Source of the DNA: Methanomassiliicoccales archaeon
Lineage (GTDB): Archaea > Thermoplasmatota > Thermoplasmata > Methanomassiliicoccales > JACIVX01
NCBI GenBank assembly: GCA_024464195.1
Contig: JANHAK010000048.1
Coordinates: forward strand, 1 to 7,870
Length of the DNA: 7,870 nt
Direction: 5' to 3'
In this document: positions 1 through 6,044 of the stretch, piece after piece
Layout: every line of letters starts with the position of its first letter
Position numbering within the stretch: the first letter of the stretch is position 1
Notes under the pieces: generated by a model
What the model saw: only the letters and a program-made list of their open reading frames with translations
Told to the model about the DNA's origin: nothing
The model's database searches: none
Program-made: the position numbers and the translations under genes

Positions 1-93
1 CTTTCCAATGAAAACAAGATTGTCTGCGAGAATTTGAAGCGCCCCTCTTATCCAGTTTACTAACTTGAGCGAAATCTCTATACCCGCTCTCAT
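1..93 (-). CDS. Possible N-terminal fragment of an unidentified protein, cut by the window edge
   Basis: An open frame runs on the minus strand from an ATG at 93 to the window edge, giving 31 residues that begin MRAGIEISLKL and are amphipathic to hydrophobic. I do not recognise the protein. Two signals support a real start: an AT-rich box (minus-strand ATATTTAAT, 119-111) centred about 22 bases upstream, and GTGAT, a partial match to the archaeal SD, 9 bases before the ATG. A TTG directly precedes the ATG and could be the start instead. Against it, the open stretch is short enough to occur by chance. A competing plus-strand frame (bases 1-63, ending in TAA) could instead be the tail of an upstream gene. 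Confidence 0.35.
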   Translation of the reverse strand, partial: MRAGIEISLKLVNWIRGALQILADNLVFIGK

Positions 94-461
94 CAACAGA
101 TTATCACTGTATTAAATATGAGGAAATTTCTAACGGTTTATTGGTTATTTATAGGCATACAAGATCGACAAGATTGGATATATGCAGTTGTTTGATTTTC
201 GGCGGTAAACAGAGTAATTATAAACAATTAGCACAAAGCGAAAAGATTTTTTTTTATGGCAGTTTTTGAGAATTTATGGCGATACTGACTTTATAATAAC
301 TAGTTAATTGTCATATGAGTAATGGCGGTTTTCTTAGGATTGTGTATTCTTTGGATTTCGATTATTATGGCATTTTAAAAGTATATTGGGTATCACCAAA
401 AATGACAAATCGCATCGGCTAACACAATCGATCTCTCATTATCGGCGACAGTCAATCCGTT

Positions 462-482
462 CTTTTATCAAAATGATAAAAG
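462..482. repeat. Perfect 9-bp inverted repeat with 3-base spacer
   Basis: CTTTTATCA (462-470) and TGATAAAAG (474-482) are exact reverse complements separated by AAA. The flanks can extend the stem with weaker pairs (461 with 483 as T-G, 460 with 484 as T-A), and a short T stretch follows at 485-488. It could be a dimeric regulator's operator or a hairpin terminator for a transcript entering from the left. The AT-rich stem and lack of a long T-run make a strong terminator less likely. Confidence 0.6.
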
Positions 483-572
483 GATTTTCTTATACTTTGT
501 TAAGAGTGACTGGCAGACTGTCTTTGTACAGATCCAGATCGAGTTGATCAATAAAATTGTTCCGAAGCAATC

Positions 573-581
573 TATTTATAT
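573..581 (+). promoter_or_regulatory. Box A (TATA box) for the gene starting at 606
   Basis: TATTTATAT closely matches the archaeal TATA consensus. Its centre lies about 29 bases before the ATG at 606, and no SD sequence precedes that ATG. This spacing fits a transcript that starts at or very near the start codon (leaderless). Confidence 0.6.
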
Positions 582-605
582 CAGAAATTCGAGAATATTT
601 TTATT

Positions 606-998
606 ATGGATATGATTGAAAACTCCCCTTTTGCCCCAGAGATACTAACAAAAGTCATCGCAAGCAAGATCGGCTTGAATGAGCAGATGGCAAAAGAGGT
701 AGCCTTACGTATCCTAAATTACTTTGGTTATGGAGAGTTGGTTATCGATAATATCCTCGATCAGGAAGATCGCCGTCTATTTTACTTTCTGCAGGATCTT
801 AAATTATTGAAGACGAATTGGGAGGAAACGATTCTCCCAAATGGTAGAAGTTGGAGAATTTTTTACTGGGAACTTAATACTGAAGAGATTCTACGTGAAG
901 CTCAGAAACTTATCGCAACGAAAGAAGAAACTGTCAACATTTATGACACACTTCCCGATGCGGTTTGGTCTCGAGAACGCCCAGAAGTCGCCGTTTAG
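606..998 (+). CDS. DUF6015-like small protein of unknown function
   Basis: This 130-residue soluble protein has no signal peptide or membrane helix. The N-terminal half (residues 10-65) is predicted helical and contains VALRILNYFGYGELVIDNIL followed by DQEDRRLFYFLQDLKLL. A short basic/aromatic strand motif follows (GRSWRIFYWEL, residues 80-90), and the tail is charged. The pattern of helices, an ED-R-LFY core and a WRI-YWEL strand resembles what I remember of DUF6015, a family seen mainly in Thermoplasmata; this is from memory. The shape recalls small winged-helix regulators, but no DNA-binding role is shown. The start at 606 is favoured by a TATA box about 29 bases upstream; a second ATG at 612 is possible. 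The gene ends 48 bases before apgM, which has its own box A. Confidence 0.75.
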   Translation: MDMIENSPFAPEILTKVIASKIGLNEQMAKEVALRILNYFGYGELVIDNILDQEDRRLFYFLQDLKLLKTNWEETILPNGRSWRIFYWELNTEEILREAQKLIATKEETVNIYDTLPDAVWSRERPEVAV

Positions 999-1012
999 TA
1001 ATCGGTGACATT

Positions 1013-1021
1013 TTTCTATAT
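1013..1021 (+). promoter_or_regulatory. Probable box A for apgM
   Basis: TTTCTATAT sits in the 48-base gap after the previous gene, centred about 30 bases before the ATG at 1047. No SD precedes that ATG. The box therefore supports ATG 1047 rather than the upstream in-frame GTG at 1005, which would lie before the box. Confidence 0.5.
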
Positions 1022-1046
1022 CCGAACAAATACACCATCGATAATA

Positions 1047-2279
1047 ATGCGTCCTCAGAGGAAGATTCTCATCGTGGTTGTTGACGGCTTGGGTGACAGG
1101 GCGATCAGAGAACTCGACTGGAAAACGCCTTTGCAATGCGCGAACCGACCGAATCTGAATTGGTATGCTGAAAACGGAGTAAATGGTCTCATGGACGTCA
1201 TCGCGCCAGGCGTCAGACCAGGGAGTGATACTTCTCATTTGGCGATACTAGGATACGATCCTTATCAGGTTTACACAGGGAGAGGCCCTTTCGAAGCTGC
1301 AGGGATCGGACTAATGGGTCAAAAAGGGGATGTTGCATTCCGCTGCAACTTTGCCACAATTGATGAACGGGGAAATATTGTTGATAGGCGGGCGGGAAGG
1401 ATTAAGCAGCCCGAAACGACAGAACTCATCTCCTCTCTCTCAAATTTGAAAATTGGCGATGTCGAAATTATTGTCAAGGAGGCGACCGAGCACAGAGCCG
1501 TTTTGCTCTTAAGGGGAGAAAGTCTATCGCCATTTGTAACGGATGTGGATCCGCACGAAAGCTCGATGATTCAAGAATGTATGCCACTCGTACCAGAGGC
1601 AACCAAAACCGCAGAGATTGTGAACAAATTTGTTGAAGAATCTCGCAGGATACTGAGCACTCATCCAATCAATTTGAGGAGGAGAAAGGAAGGAAAGCCT
1701 GAAGCCAATGTTATTTTACCTCGAGGAGCCGGTACTTTCCCTGACATTCAATCGCTTGAGGAGAAATACGGACTTTCAGCAGCTTGCGTTGCTGGGGTTT
1801 CATTAGTTAAGGGGATATGCAGGATCTGTGGCATGGAAGTGGCAAATGTTCCCGGTGCCACAGGGGGAATTGATACAGACATGATAGCAAAGGCTGAGTG
1901 CGTTGTCAGGCTCCTTGAGTCAAAGGATCTAGTACTTCTCAACGTTAAAGCAACTGATATCGCTTCTCACGACGGAGATTTCCGCAAGAAAATCGAAATA
2001 ATTGAACGAGTTGACTCAATGATAGGTTATCTGAGGAACTCGATTCCATCAGAAACCGTCGTTGCGATCCTTGCGGATCATTGTTCTCCAATTGAAGTTA
2101 GAGATCACAGCGGAGATCCAGTTCCTGTGACGATTTATTGTGAATCTGGCATCAGAGATACTGTTGAGCAGTTCGACGAACCTTCCTTCCTTAGGGGAGG
2201 ATTGGGGAGGATTCGTGGAAAAGATCTAATGCCGATTCTTCTTGACAAGGCTAATCGATCAAAAAAGTTCGGTGCGTGA
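1047..2279 (+). CDS. apgM: 2,3-bisphosphoglycerate-independent phosphoglycerate mutase, archaeal type
   Basis: This cytosolic enzyme interconverts 3-phosphoglycerate and 2-phosphoglycerate in glycolysis and gluconeogenesis. It belongs to the alkaline phosphatase superfamily and needs divalent metal. From ATG 1047 it is 410 residues, the usual size of the archaeal family. Visible motifs in order are the metal-binding DGLGD (13-17); PGSDTSHLAILGYDP (58-72), whose Ser60 is the expected phosphorylated residue; YTGRGPFEAAGIG (76-88); DVAFRCNFAT (95-104); RRAGRI (114-119); DVDPHE (166-171); PRGAGT (225-230); VPGATGGIDTD (268-278); the metal-ligand segment KATDIASHDGD (301-311); ADH (343-345); and HSGDPVPV (354-361). 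No key residue appears missing. An in-frame GTG at 1005 would add 14 residues (MTFFYIRTNTPSII), but the family normally starts just before this first strand, and a box A at 1013-1021 fits a leaderless start at 1047. Confidence 0.95.
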   Translation: MRPQRKILIVVVDGLGDRAIRELDWKTPLQCANRPNLNWYAENGVNGLMDVIAPGVRPGSDTSHLAILGYDPYQVYTGRGPFEAAGIGLMGQKGDVAFRCNFATIDERGNIVDRRAGRIKQPETTELISSLSNLKIGDVEIIVKEATEHRAVLLLRGESLSPFVTDVDPHESSMIQECMPLVPEATKTAEIVNKFVEESRRILSTHPINLRRRKEGKPEANVILPRGAGTFPDIQSLEEKYGLSAACVAGVSLVKGICRICGMEVANVPGATGGIDTDMIAKAECVVRLLESKDLVLLNVKATDIASHDGDFRKKIEIIERVDSMIGYLRNSIPSETVVAILADHCSPIEVRDHSGDPVPVTIYCESGIRDTVEQFDEPSFLRGGLGRIRGKDLMPILLDKANRSKKFGA

Positions 2280-2430
2280 TGGCAAATCGTCTAATGTAAA
2301 TTTAATAAGAATACCCAGACGTGATTTTTTCGCTAAGAAAATTAATTGGTCACATTCGGGAATCAAATTATCGTCACCAACAAGCAAAAATGGAAAATAC
2401 AAAATCAATGATTGACATGGTTGTGTAGTG

Positions 2431-2772
2431 ATGAAATTCTGTTACTGTCCTGATTGCAAGATCCTAAGGCCCAAGAACTGGTACTCAAGGGAAAAATGCG
2501 AGGTTTGTGGCGCACGTTGCAAAGTGATCCGCGTTAAGACCACGGTGTTAGGATGGCTATCTTATTTTTTCAGTTTAGTTGCTATTCTTTTTCTAGTCGA
2601 TTTCATCGCGGGGGATTACGCTTTCTTAAAGTCCCTCGATTTTATGGAGGCAATCCCATCGGAATTATTTGTGGCATTAATTTTTGTCTCGATCTTCGCT
2701 GCTTTTATTTTTCAATATCTTGAATTGGCTAGGGCAACTAAAACGGCGAGAGGGTTAATTAAGGGGAAATAG
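2431..2772 (+). CDS. Small zinc-ribbon protein with two membrane helices
   Basis: This 113-residue protein has a cytoplasmic-looking N-terminal zinc ribbon: CPDC (6-9) and CEVC (23-26), with extra cysteines at 4 and 30, spaced as in a treble-clef or rubredoxin-type ribbon. Two hydrophobic segments follow, about residues 39-60 and 78-98, joined by a short loop containing acidic residues. The tail is basic (RATKTARGLIKGK) and so probably cytoplasmic by the positive-inside rule. I do not recognise a named family; small ribbon-plus-helix proteins are common in archaea and their function is usually unknown. ATG 2431 is preferred; a GTG directly before it (2428) would add one residue. No good SD is seen and the box A is weak (A-rich stretch around 2394-2405). 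The 150-base gap after apgM contains a T-run (2325-2330) that could end the apgM transcript. The gene is convergent with the next, 31 bases apart. Confidence 0.75.
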   Translation: MKFCYCPDCKILRPKNWYSREKCEVCGARCKVIRVKTTVLGWLSYFFSLVAILFLVDFIAGDYAFLKSLDFMEAIPSELFVALIFVSIFAAFIFQYLELARATKTARGLIKGK

Positions 2773-2803
2773 CTGGTTAGATTGTTGGCTTATTTTGATC
2801 TAT

Positions 2804-3313
2804 TTATTTGCGCATCCAGGTAAATAGGCAAAAAGAGACGAGGTTTGATTCTCCATCCAAGGAGACCTCTATAAACGATGCAAACTTGCTCATTTTTTTA
2901 TCATCAAGAGAATCTGAGGAGACGACCAACGAGTAGTTGCCGCATTTCACACTCCATTGATAATCTAAACATGCTGGAAGCAATCGATCAAGAAGGTAAA
3001 TGGCAATCGATTTAAAATAAATCATTTTCGAATCATTTTCTTCGAGCTCATTCATCAGAATGAAGGCCACAATATGAGCGATGCTAAGGGATTTATTCTT
3101 GGCGAGTTCAGATTCTTCAAAACATGAAAAATCGACGCTCGTTTTCAGTAATACGTGGTGTGCGCTCTCGGTCTGTTTCTGTAAAAAATCAGATTGTTCC
3201 TCTTCAATCTTAAATGTGAAATTGGAAATTGAGATGGAAATCATCGTACATATCATAAGAAATAACAAGGCATCGAAGATCAAGGCCTGTGCCTTATCGT
3301 TGCGCTTAATAAT
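2804..3313 (-). CDS. Pilin-like protein with class III signal peptide; probable AUU start
   Basis: This is a secreted or membrane-anchored pilin-like protein. The ordinary start nearest the hydrophobic segment is TTG at 3283, giving 159 residues beginning MIFDALLFLMI, which would lack the charged leader of a prepilin. The frame stays open upstream to a TAA at 3331-3329, and the added residues read IIKRNDKAQA before LIFDALLFLMI. This looks like an archaeal class III signal: short basic leader, Ala-Gln cleavage site, then a hydrophobic helix with an acid at +6. The upstream codons contain no ATG, GTG or TTG, but an ATT at 3313-3311 lies 7 bases after an SD-like GGGGTG, so I place the start there. 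The mature part is about 160 residues with one N-terminal helix, a Cys-containing soluble domain and a C-terminal hydrophobic/aromatic strand (CLFTW), common in pilin-like proteins. The start overlaps the neighbouring gene's stop region, suggesting coupling. The family is not identified by name. Confidence 0.65.
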   Translation of the reverse strand: MIKRNDKAQALIFDALLFLMICTMISISISNFTFKIEEEQSDFLQKQTESAHHVLLKTSVDFSCFEESELAKNKSLSIAHIVAFILMNELEENDSKMIYFKSIAIYLLDRLLPACLDYQWSVKCGNYSLVVSSDSLDDKKMSKFASFIEVSLDGESNLVSFCLFTWMRK

Positions 3314-3314
3314 A

Positions 3315-3845
3315 CTACCACACCCCGATTATTATTAGGCCGGCACCAACCAGTCCGGATGAGTATAAAAGGTTTACAGGGTAAGTAACACTGAACAGCG
3401 AGCTAGGTTCTTCAGGTGGATCACCAAATTTCAATAAAGTTGTCGTTTTCTCTTGATCTGTTATGTCAATAAGAACAATACTACAACCGTTGACGCCATA
3501 AAAATCATAAGTCGTAGAAGAAATGTTGTAAAGTGGAGGAATCATCAACATTTCATTTTGGGCGAAGAATCGATCGTCCGCAAAGAATTGCTCAGCAATT
3601 CTCTCCGACACCCTTTCTAAGTTATTTTGTGGTTTGACGATATCTTGGCTCGCTGACATAATGACATCAGATAAAATGACGATCCCGACTGTTACGATCA
3701 TCAGAGTTAGAATAACTTCGAAAAAACTCCCAATTGCTTGAAAATCCTTTTTCAATCTGCAGACATAATGGTTTTTAGTCGCCCAGAAATCAGAGTTTCT
3801 TGATGATCGCATCATTTTTCTCAACTGTTTTGCGATCAAGATCAT
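3315..3845 (-). CDS. Pilin-like membrane-anchored protein
   Basis: From ATG 3845 this is 176 residues: a basic N-terminal stretch (1-33), one strong hydrophobic helix (about 38-62, IGSFFEVILTLMIV onward), then an extracytoplasmic-looking domain ending in hydrophobic strands and GVW. The segment KKDFQA before IGSFFE resembles a class III prepilin signal with Ala at -1 and an acid at +6, the same geometry as the next gene. The 30-residue extension before it is long for a prepilin. An in-frame TTG at 3755 would begin MKKDFQAIGS and give a conventional short leader, but has no SD. ATG 3845 is supported by a box A 26 bases upstream. The gene lies 73 bases after the U32 gene on the same strand and is followed, essentially without a gap, by the second pilin-like gene. 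I infer a minor pilin or assembly component for the pilus-type ATPase encoded to the right. Confidence 0.65.
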   Translation of the reverse strand: MILIAKQLRKMMRSSRNSDFWATKNHYVCRLKKDFQAIGSFFEVILTLMIVTVGIVILSDVIMSASQDIVKPQNNLERVSERIAEQFFADDRFFAQNEMLMIPPLYNISSTTYDFYGVNGCSIVLIDITDQEKTTTLLKFGDPPEEPSSLFSVTYPVNLLYSSGLVGAGLIIIGVW

Positions 3846-3867
3846 TCCCTTTTTTCTTATTCGTTAC

Positions 3868-3875
3868 AATTAAAT
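3868..3875 (-). promoter_or_regulatory. Box A for the pilin-like gene pair
   Basis: Minus-strand ATTTAATT is centred about 26 bases before the ATG at 3845, the standard distance between box A and transcription start. It lies in the 73-base gap after the U32 gene, so the two pilin-like genes can be transcribed independently of it. Confidence 0.5.
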
Positions 3876-3918
3876 CTCGCAATCTAAGGGAGACTAAAGG
3901 ATTCAACTAGAACTTGGA

Positions 3919-5847
3919 TTATAAAACCCCTCTCAAGTAATGACCATGAGTGACGGATTTGCACCTCTTTTTGATCTCGTCTTTCAATTCTAACCTTTTT
4001 TCAAAAAACGCTTTGGCGACAAGTTCACAAAGTTCAGCATCTCTTCTTCTCAGATCAATCCCGATCGATTCGATTCCCATTTCTGAGAATTCATCAATGT
4101 AATCCAGTAGCAATAAGTCAGCAGAATTGAGAATGTGCGCAAGACCCAGAGTGTCTCGGTAGACTTCAAATCTTTTCCCCAGCTCGTCGATTAACATTCC
4201 CTCAGGAATTGTAGGGTCTTTTGTCACCATCAGTTCGATTTTTCCAAATGCAAGAATTTCAAGTCTTCCATCATAATGTGCCAGAGTTTCCTTCATCTCG
4301 TCCTTATTGAGCTCAACGGAGAACGTATATTGGTACAATTTTGGGATCGTTAGGCTATTGAAGAAATTCAGGGAATAATGACCATAGAGCTTTCTATCTG
4401 AGTACTTCTGGATCTGACCTAATGTACACACCATTAGAGATTCCTCGTGTGTTTCTGGCACCTCTGTTGAGATTCTCGGCATCATCAATACAATTTCAAT
4501 TCCTTGATTGTTGCAAAGTCGCTTTGCTTCATCGAATTGCTTATTCCAATCAAAATAAACTCTCGATGCATAGGGGAGTATTTTTTGAAGGGATTTAATG
4601 GATGAAATGTAAAACGATAATTCACACTCAGACCTTTGTCTTTTTTTGCAAGGCAATTCTAGTCTCAGAGTTCTTTCTTCTGCCTTTGTCGTTTGAAACG
4701 GGAACGCTTCTATCATTTCCTGAATTCTCGAAAATTCCCCATCCTTTGTTTTATACACTAAATACTCTCCATCTTGAAGATCAAATGGAGGGATTAGGAT
4801 GTGTTCACTATCATTTTTTCCACTTAGGTCAACCTCGAAACCACCAATTTTTTTCCCGTTCTTATATAAAGTAATACCGTCACCATTCCGAATCGATTCA
4901 GATGTGATTCGGAGGATACCTCCTCTTACTATGCCAGTGCCAAGTGATAAACCACGCGACTCAGGGAATTCCCTCTGCATAATTTGTTCTTTCTCAAGGT
5001 AGCCTGAGGTGAATCCTCGATTGAAAACCGTTTCCAGTAACTCTTTTTCCCTTGCTGTAATAATCTCTTCTTCTCCTTTTTTCACTCTGGCGATTGCGTT
5101 TGAGTAAATCCTTGATGCTAGATAGACATAAATTGGGCTTCTCATCCTGCCCTCGATCTTAAAAGCATCGATTCCGATTTTCACCAAACGTGGCAAATTG
5201 TCGATCGCGCATAGGTCTGCGGTGCTTAACATATAATTCTCTTTGTTGCCAAGTTTGTACAATTTTCGGCAAGGTTGAGCGCACATCCCTCGATTACCGC
5301 TTCGTCCACCAAGTAAACTAGAGAACAAGCATTGGCCCGAATATGAATAACACAAAGCGCCGTGTACAAAAAACTCAAGCTCGATGTTTGTTTCTCTTCT
5401 CAATTTTTCAAGTTCAAAGAATGTTAATTCTCTAGCCAAGATTACTCTCTTAATTCCGTTGGCTTTAGCCCAAGCAGCGCATTCAGGCGAATGAATTCCC
5501 ATTTGTGTTGAGGCGTGAATAGGTATTGAAAAATTATCTTTAATCAGTTTCAGAAGTCCCCTATCCTGGACGATAATCGCATCAATGTCAATAGACACAA
5601 GAAAGTCAACATGAGAGAGTGCAGCTGAGAGCTCTTTCTCTTTGACAAGTGTATTCACAGTTGCAAAAACTTTGACATCGTGGTCATGAGCAGTTCTGAC
5701 CGCGGCTTTTAATTCGCCAGGAGTGAAGTTTTCCGCTAATCTCCTAGCACCAAATCGCTTTCCGCCGAGATAGACGGCATTCGCACCTCCGAGGATTGCC
5801 GCCTTGAGTGCATCTTTTGAACCAGCAGGTGCCACGAGCTCAACCAC
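3919..5847 (-). CDS. U32 family protein (former 'collagenase-like peptidase'), two-barrel form
   Basis: This 642-residue cytosolic protein begins with the family opening ELVAPAGS and continues as a TIM barrel (about 1-240). The U32 signature is clear at residues 158-176: E-F-F-V-H-G-A-L-C, then G-Q-C-L-F-S. Four cysteines (166, 173, 189 and 193) match the set that binds a 4Fe-4S cluster in UbiU/UbiV-type relatives, and KIEGRMRSP (230-238) is also typical. Bacterial members studied (RlhA, TrhP, UbiU/V) are hydroxylases of rRNA, tRNA or ubiquinone precursors that use prephenate, so protease activity is doubtful. The C-terminal part (about 405-620) contains YGHYSLNFFNS, SVELNKDE, FGKIELMVTK and an ILNSADLLLLD-like stretch, which I read as a second, diverged U32 barrel without the cysteine cluster. 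The start is GTG 5847, because a stop lies 8 codons upstream and a box A sits 26 bases before it. The exact substrate cannot be told. Confidence 0.9.
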   Translation of the reverse strand: MVELVAPAGSKDALKAAILGGANAVYLGGKRFGARRLAENFTPGELKAAVRTAHDHDVKVFATVNTLVKEKELSAALSHVDFLVSIDIDAIIVQDRGLLKLIKDNFSIPIHASTQMGIHSPECAAWAKANGIKRVILARELTFFELEKLRRETNIELEFFVHGALCYSYSGQCLFSSLLGGRSGNRGMCAQPCRKLYKLGNKENYMLSTADLCAIDNLPRLVKIGIDAFKIEGRMRSPIYVYLASRIYSNAIARVKKGEEEIITAREKELLETVFNRGFTSGYLEKEQIMQREFPESRGLSLGTGIVRGGILRITSESIRNGDGITLYKNGKKIGGFEVDLSGKNDSEHILIPPFDLQDGEYLVYKTKDGEFSRIQEMIEAFPFQTTKAEERTLRLELPCKKRQRSECELSFYISSIKSLQKILPYASRVYFDWNKQFDEAKRLCNNQGIEIVLMMPRISTEVPETHEESLMVCTLGQIQKYSDRKLYGHYSLNFFNSLTIPKLYQYTFSVELNKDEMKETLAHYDGRLEILAFGKIELMVTKDPTIPEGMLIDELGKRFEVYRDTLGLAHILNSADLLLLDYIDEFSEMGIESIGIDLRRRDAELCELVAKAFFEKRLELKDEIKKRCKSVTHGHYLRGVL

Positions 5848-5868
5848 GATTTCACGTATGTCCTTGAG

Positions 5869-5876
5869 TTATAATT
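5869..5876 (-). promoter_or_regulatory. Box A for the U32 gene
   Basis: Minus-strand AATTATAA is centred about 26 bases before the GTG at 5847. No SD lies at normal distance, so a leaderless transcript starting at the GTG is likely. Confidence 0.55.
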
Positions 5877-6016
5877 CTCTTCCTCCCACATAAGCTTCGC
5901 ATGTTTAATGCCACTGATCGTTTTGCCATCGTAATGTTTCGCAAGCGTCTATTTCACAAATCAATAAATTGCATTCTTAGTTATTTAGTTTCATTGTAAT
6001 AAATAGATGAATGGAC

Positions 6017-6024
6017 TATTAAAT
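6017..6024 (+). promoter_or_regulatory. Box A for the cysteine-rich protein / secretion ATPase pair
   Basis: TATTAAAT is centred about 25 bases before the ATG at 6045. A short purine stretch (GAGGA, 6038-6042) also lies just before the ATG but is too close to act as a normal SD. Together with the box at 5869-5876 it makes the 197-base gap 5848-6044 a divergent promoter region. Confidence 0.5.
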
Positions 6025-6044
6025 CTAATCAGTGTCCGAGGAAC

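Larger units (their letters stand above)
94..605. other. Long AT-rich intergenic region without a convincing gene
   Basis: About 510 bases hold no recognisable protein or tRNA. Visible items are a TTTATGGC direct repeat (253-260 and 273-280), a TATA-like TTTATAAT (290-297) just before a 35-codon ORF (315-422), a perfect 9-bp inverted repeat (462-482), and the box A of the next gene at 573-581. A second AT-rich box on the minus strand (TATAAATA, about 146-153) could belong to the leftward gene. The region may be a long regulatory region, an undetected small RNA or decayed sequence; nothing seen here decides between these. Confidence 0.6.

Noticed and set aside
1005..1046. GTG start adding 14 residues to phosphoglycerate mutase
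   Set aside because: The extension is not typical of the family, and the likely TATA box (1013-1021) lies inside it; ATG 1047 fits better.
891..1238. 115-residue minus-strand frame across the end of the DUF6015-like gene and the start of apgM
   Set aside because: It covers the start of a strongly conserved enzyme on the other strand and resembles no protein; it is a shadow frame.
2288..2330. CGTCT/AGACG inverted repeat followed by a T-run after apgM as an intrinsic terminator
   Set aside because: The 5-bp stem has a 24-base loop, too weak to call a hairpin; only the T-run (2325-2330) is a plausible archaeal termination signal.
3081..3338. 85-residue plus-strand frame opposite the second pilin-like gene
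   Set aside because: It lies antisense to a gene with a clear prepilin-like N-terminus, has no promoter or SD of its own, and its composition looks like a reverse reading of a coding strand.
4602..5002. Two overlapping plus-strand frames of 90 and 67 residues inside the U32 gene
   Set aside because: Both are antisense to a well-supported 642-residue gene and have low-complexity Phe/Ser/Leu-rich composition typical of reversed coding sequence.
3919..5847. Calling the U32 gene a collagenase or protease
   Set aside because: Characterised relatives with the same cysteine pattern are iron-sulfur hydroxylases, and no protease catalytic set is visible.
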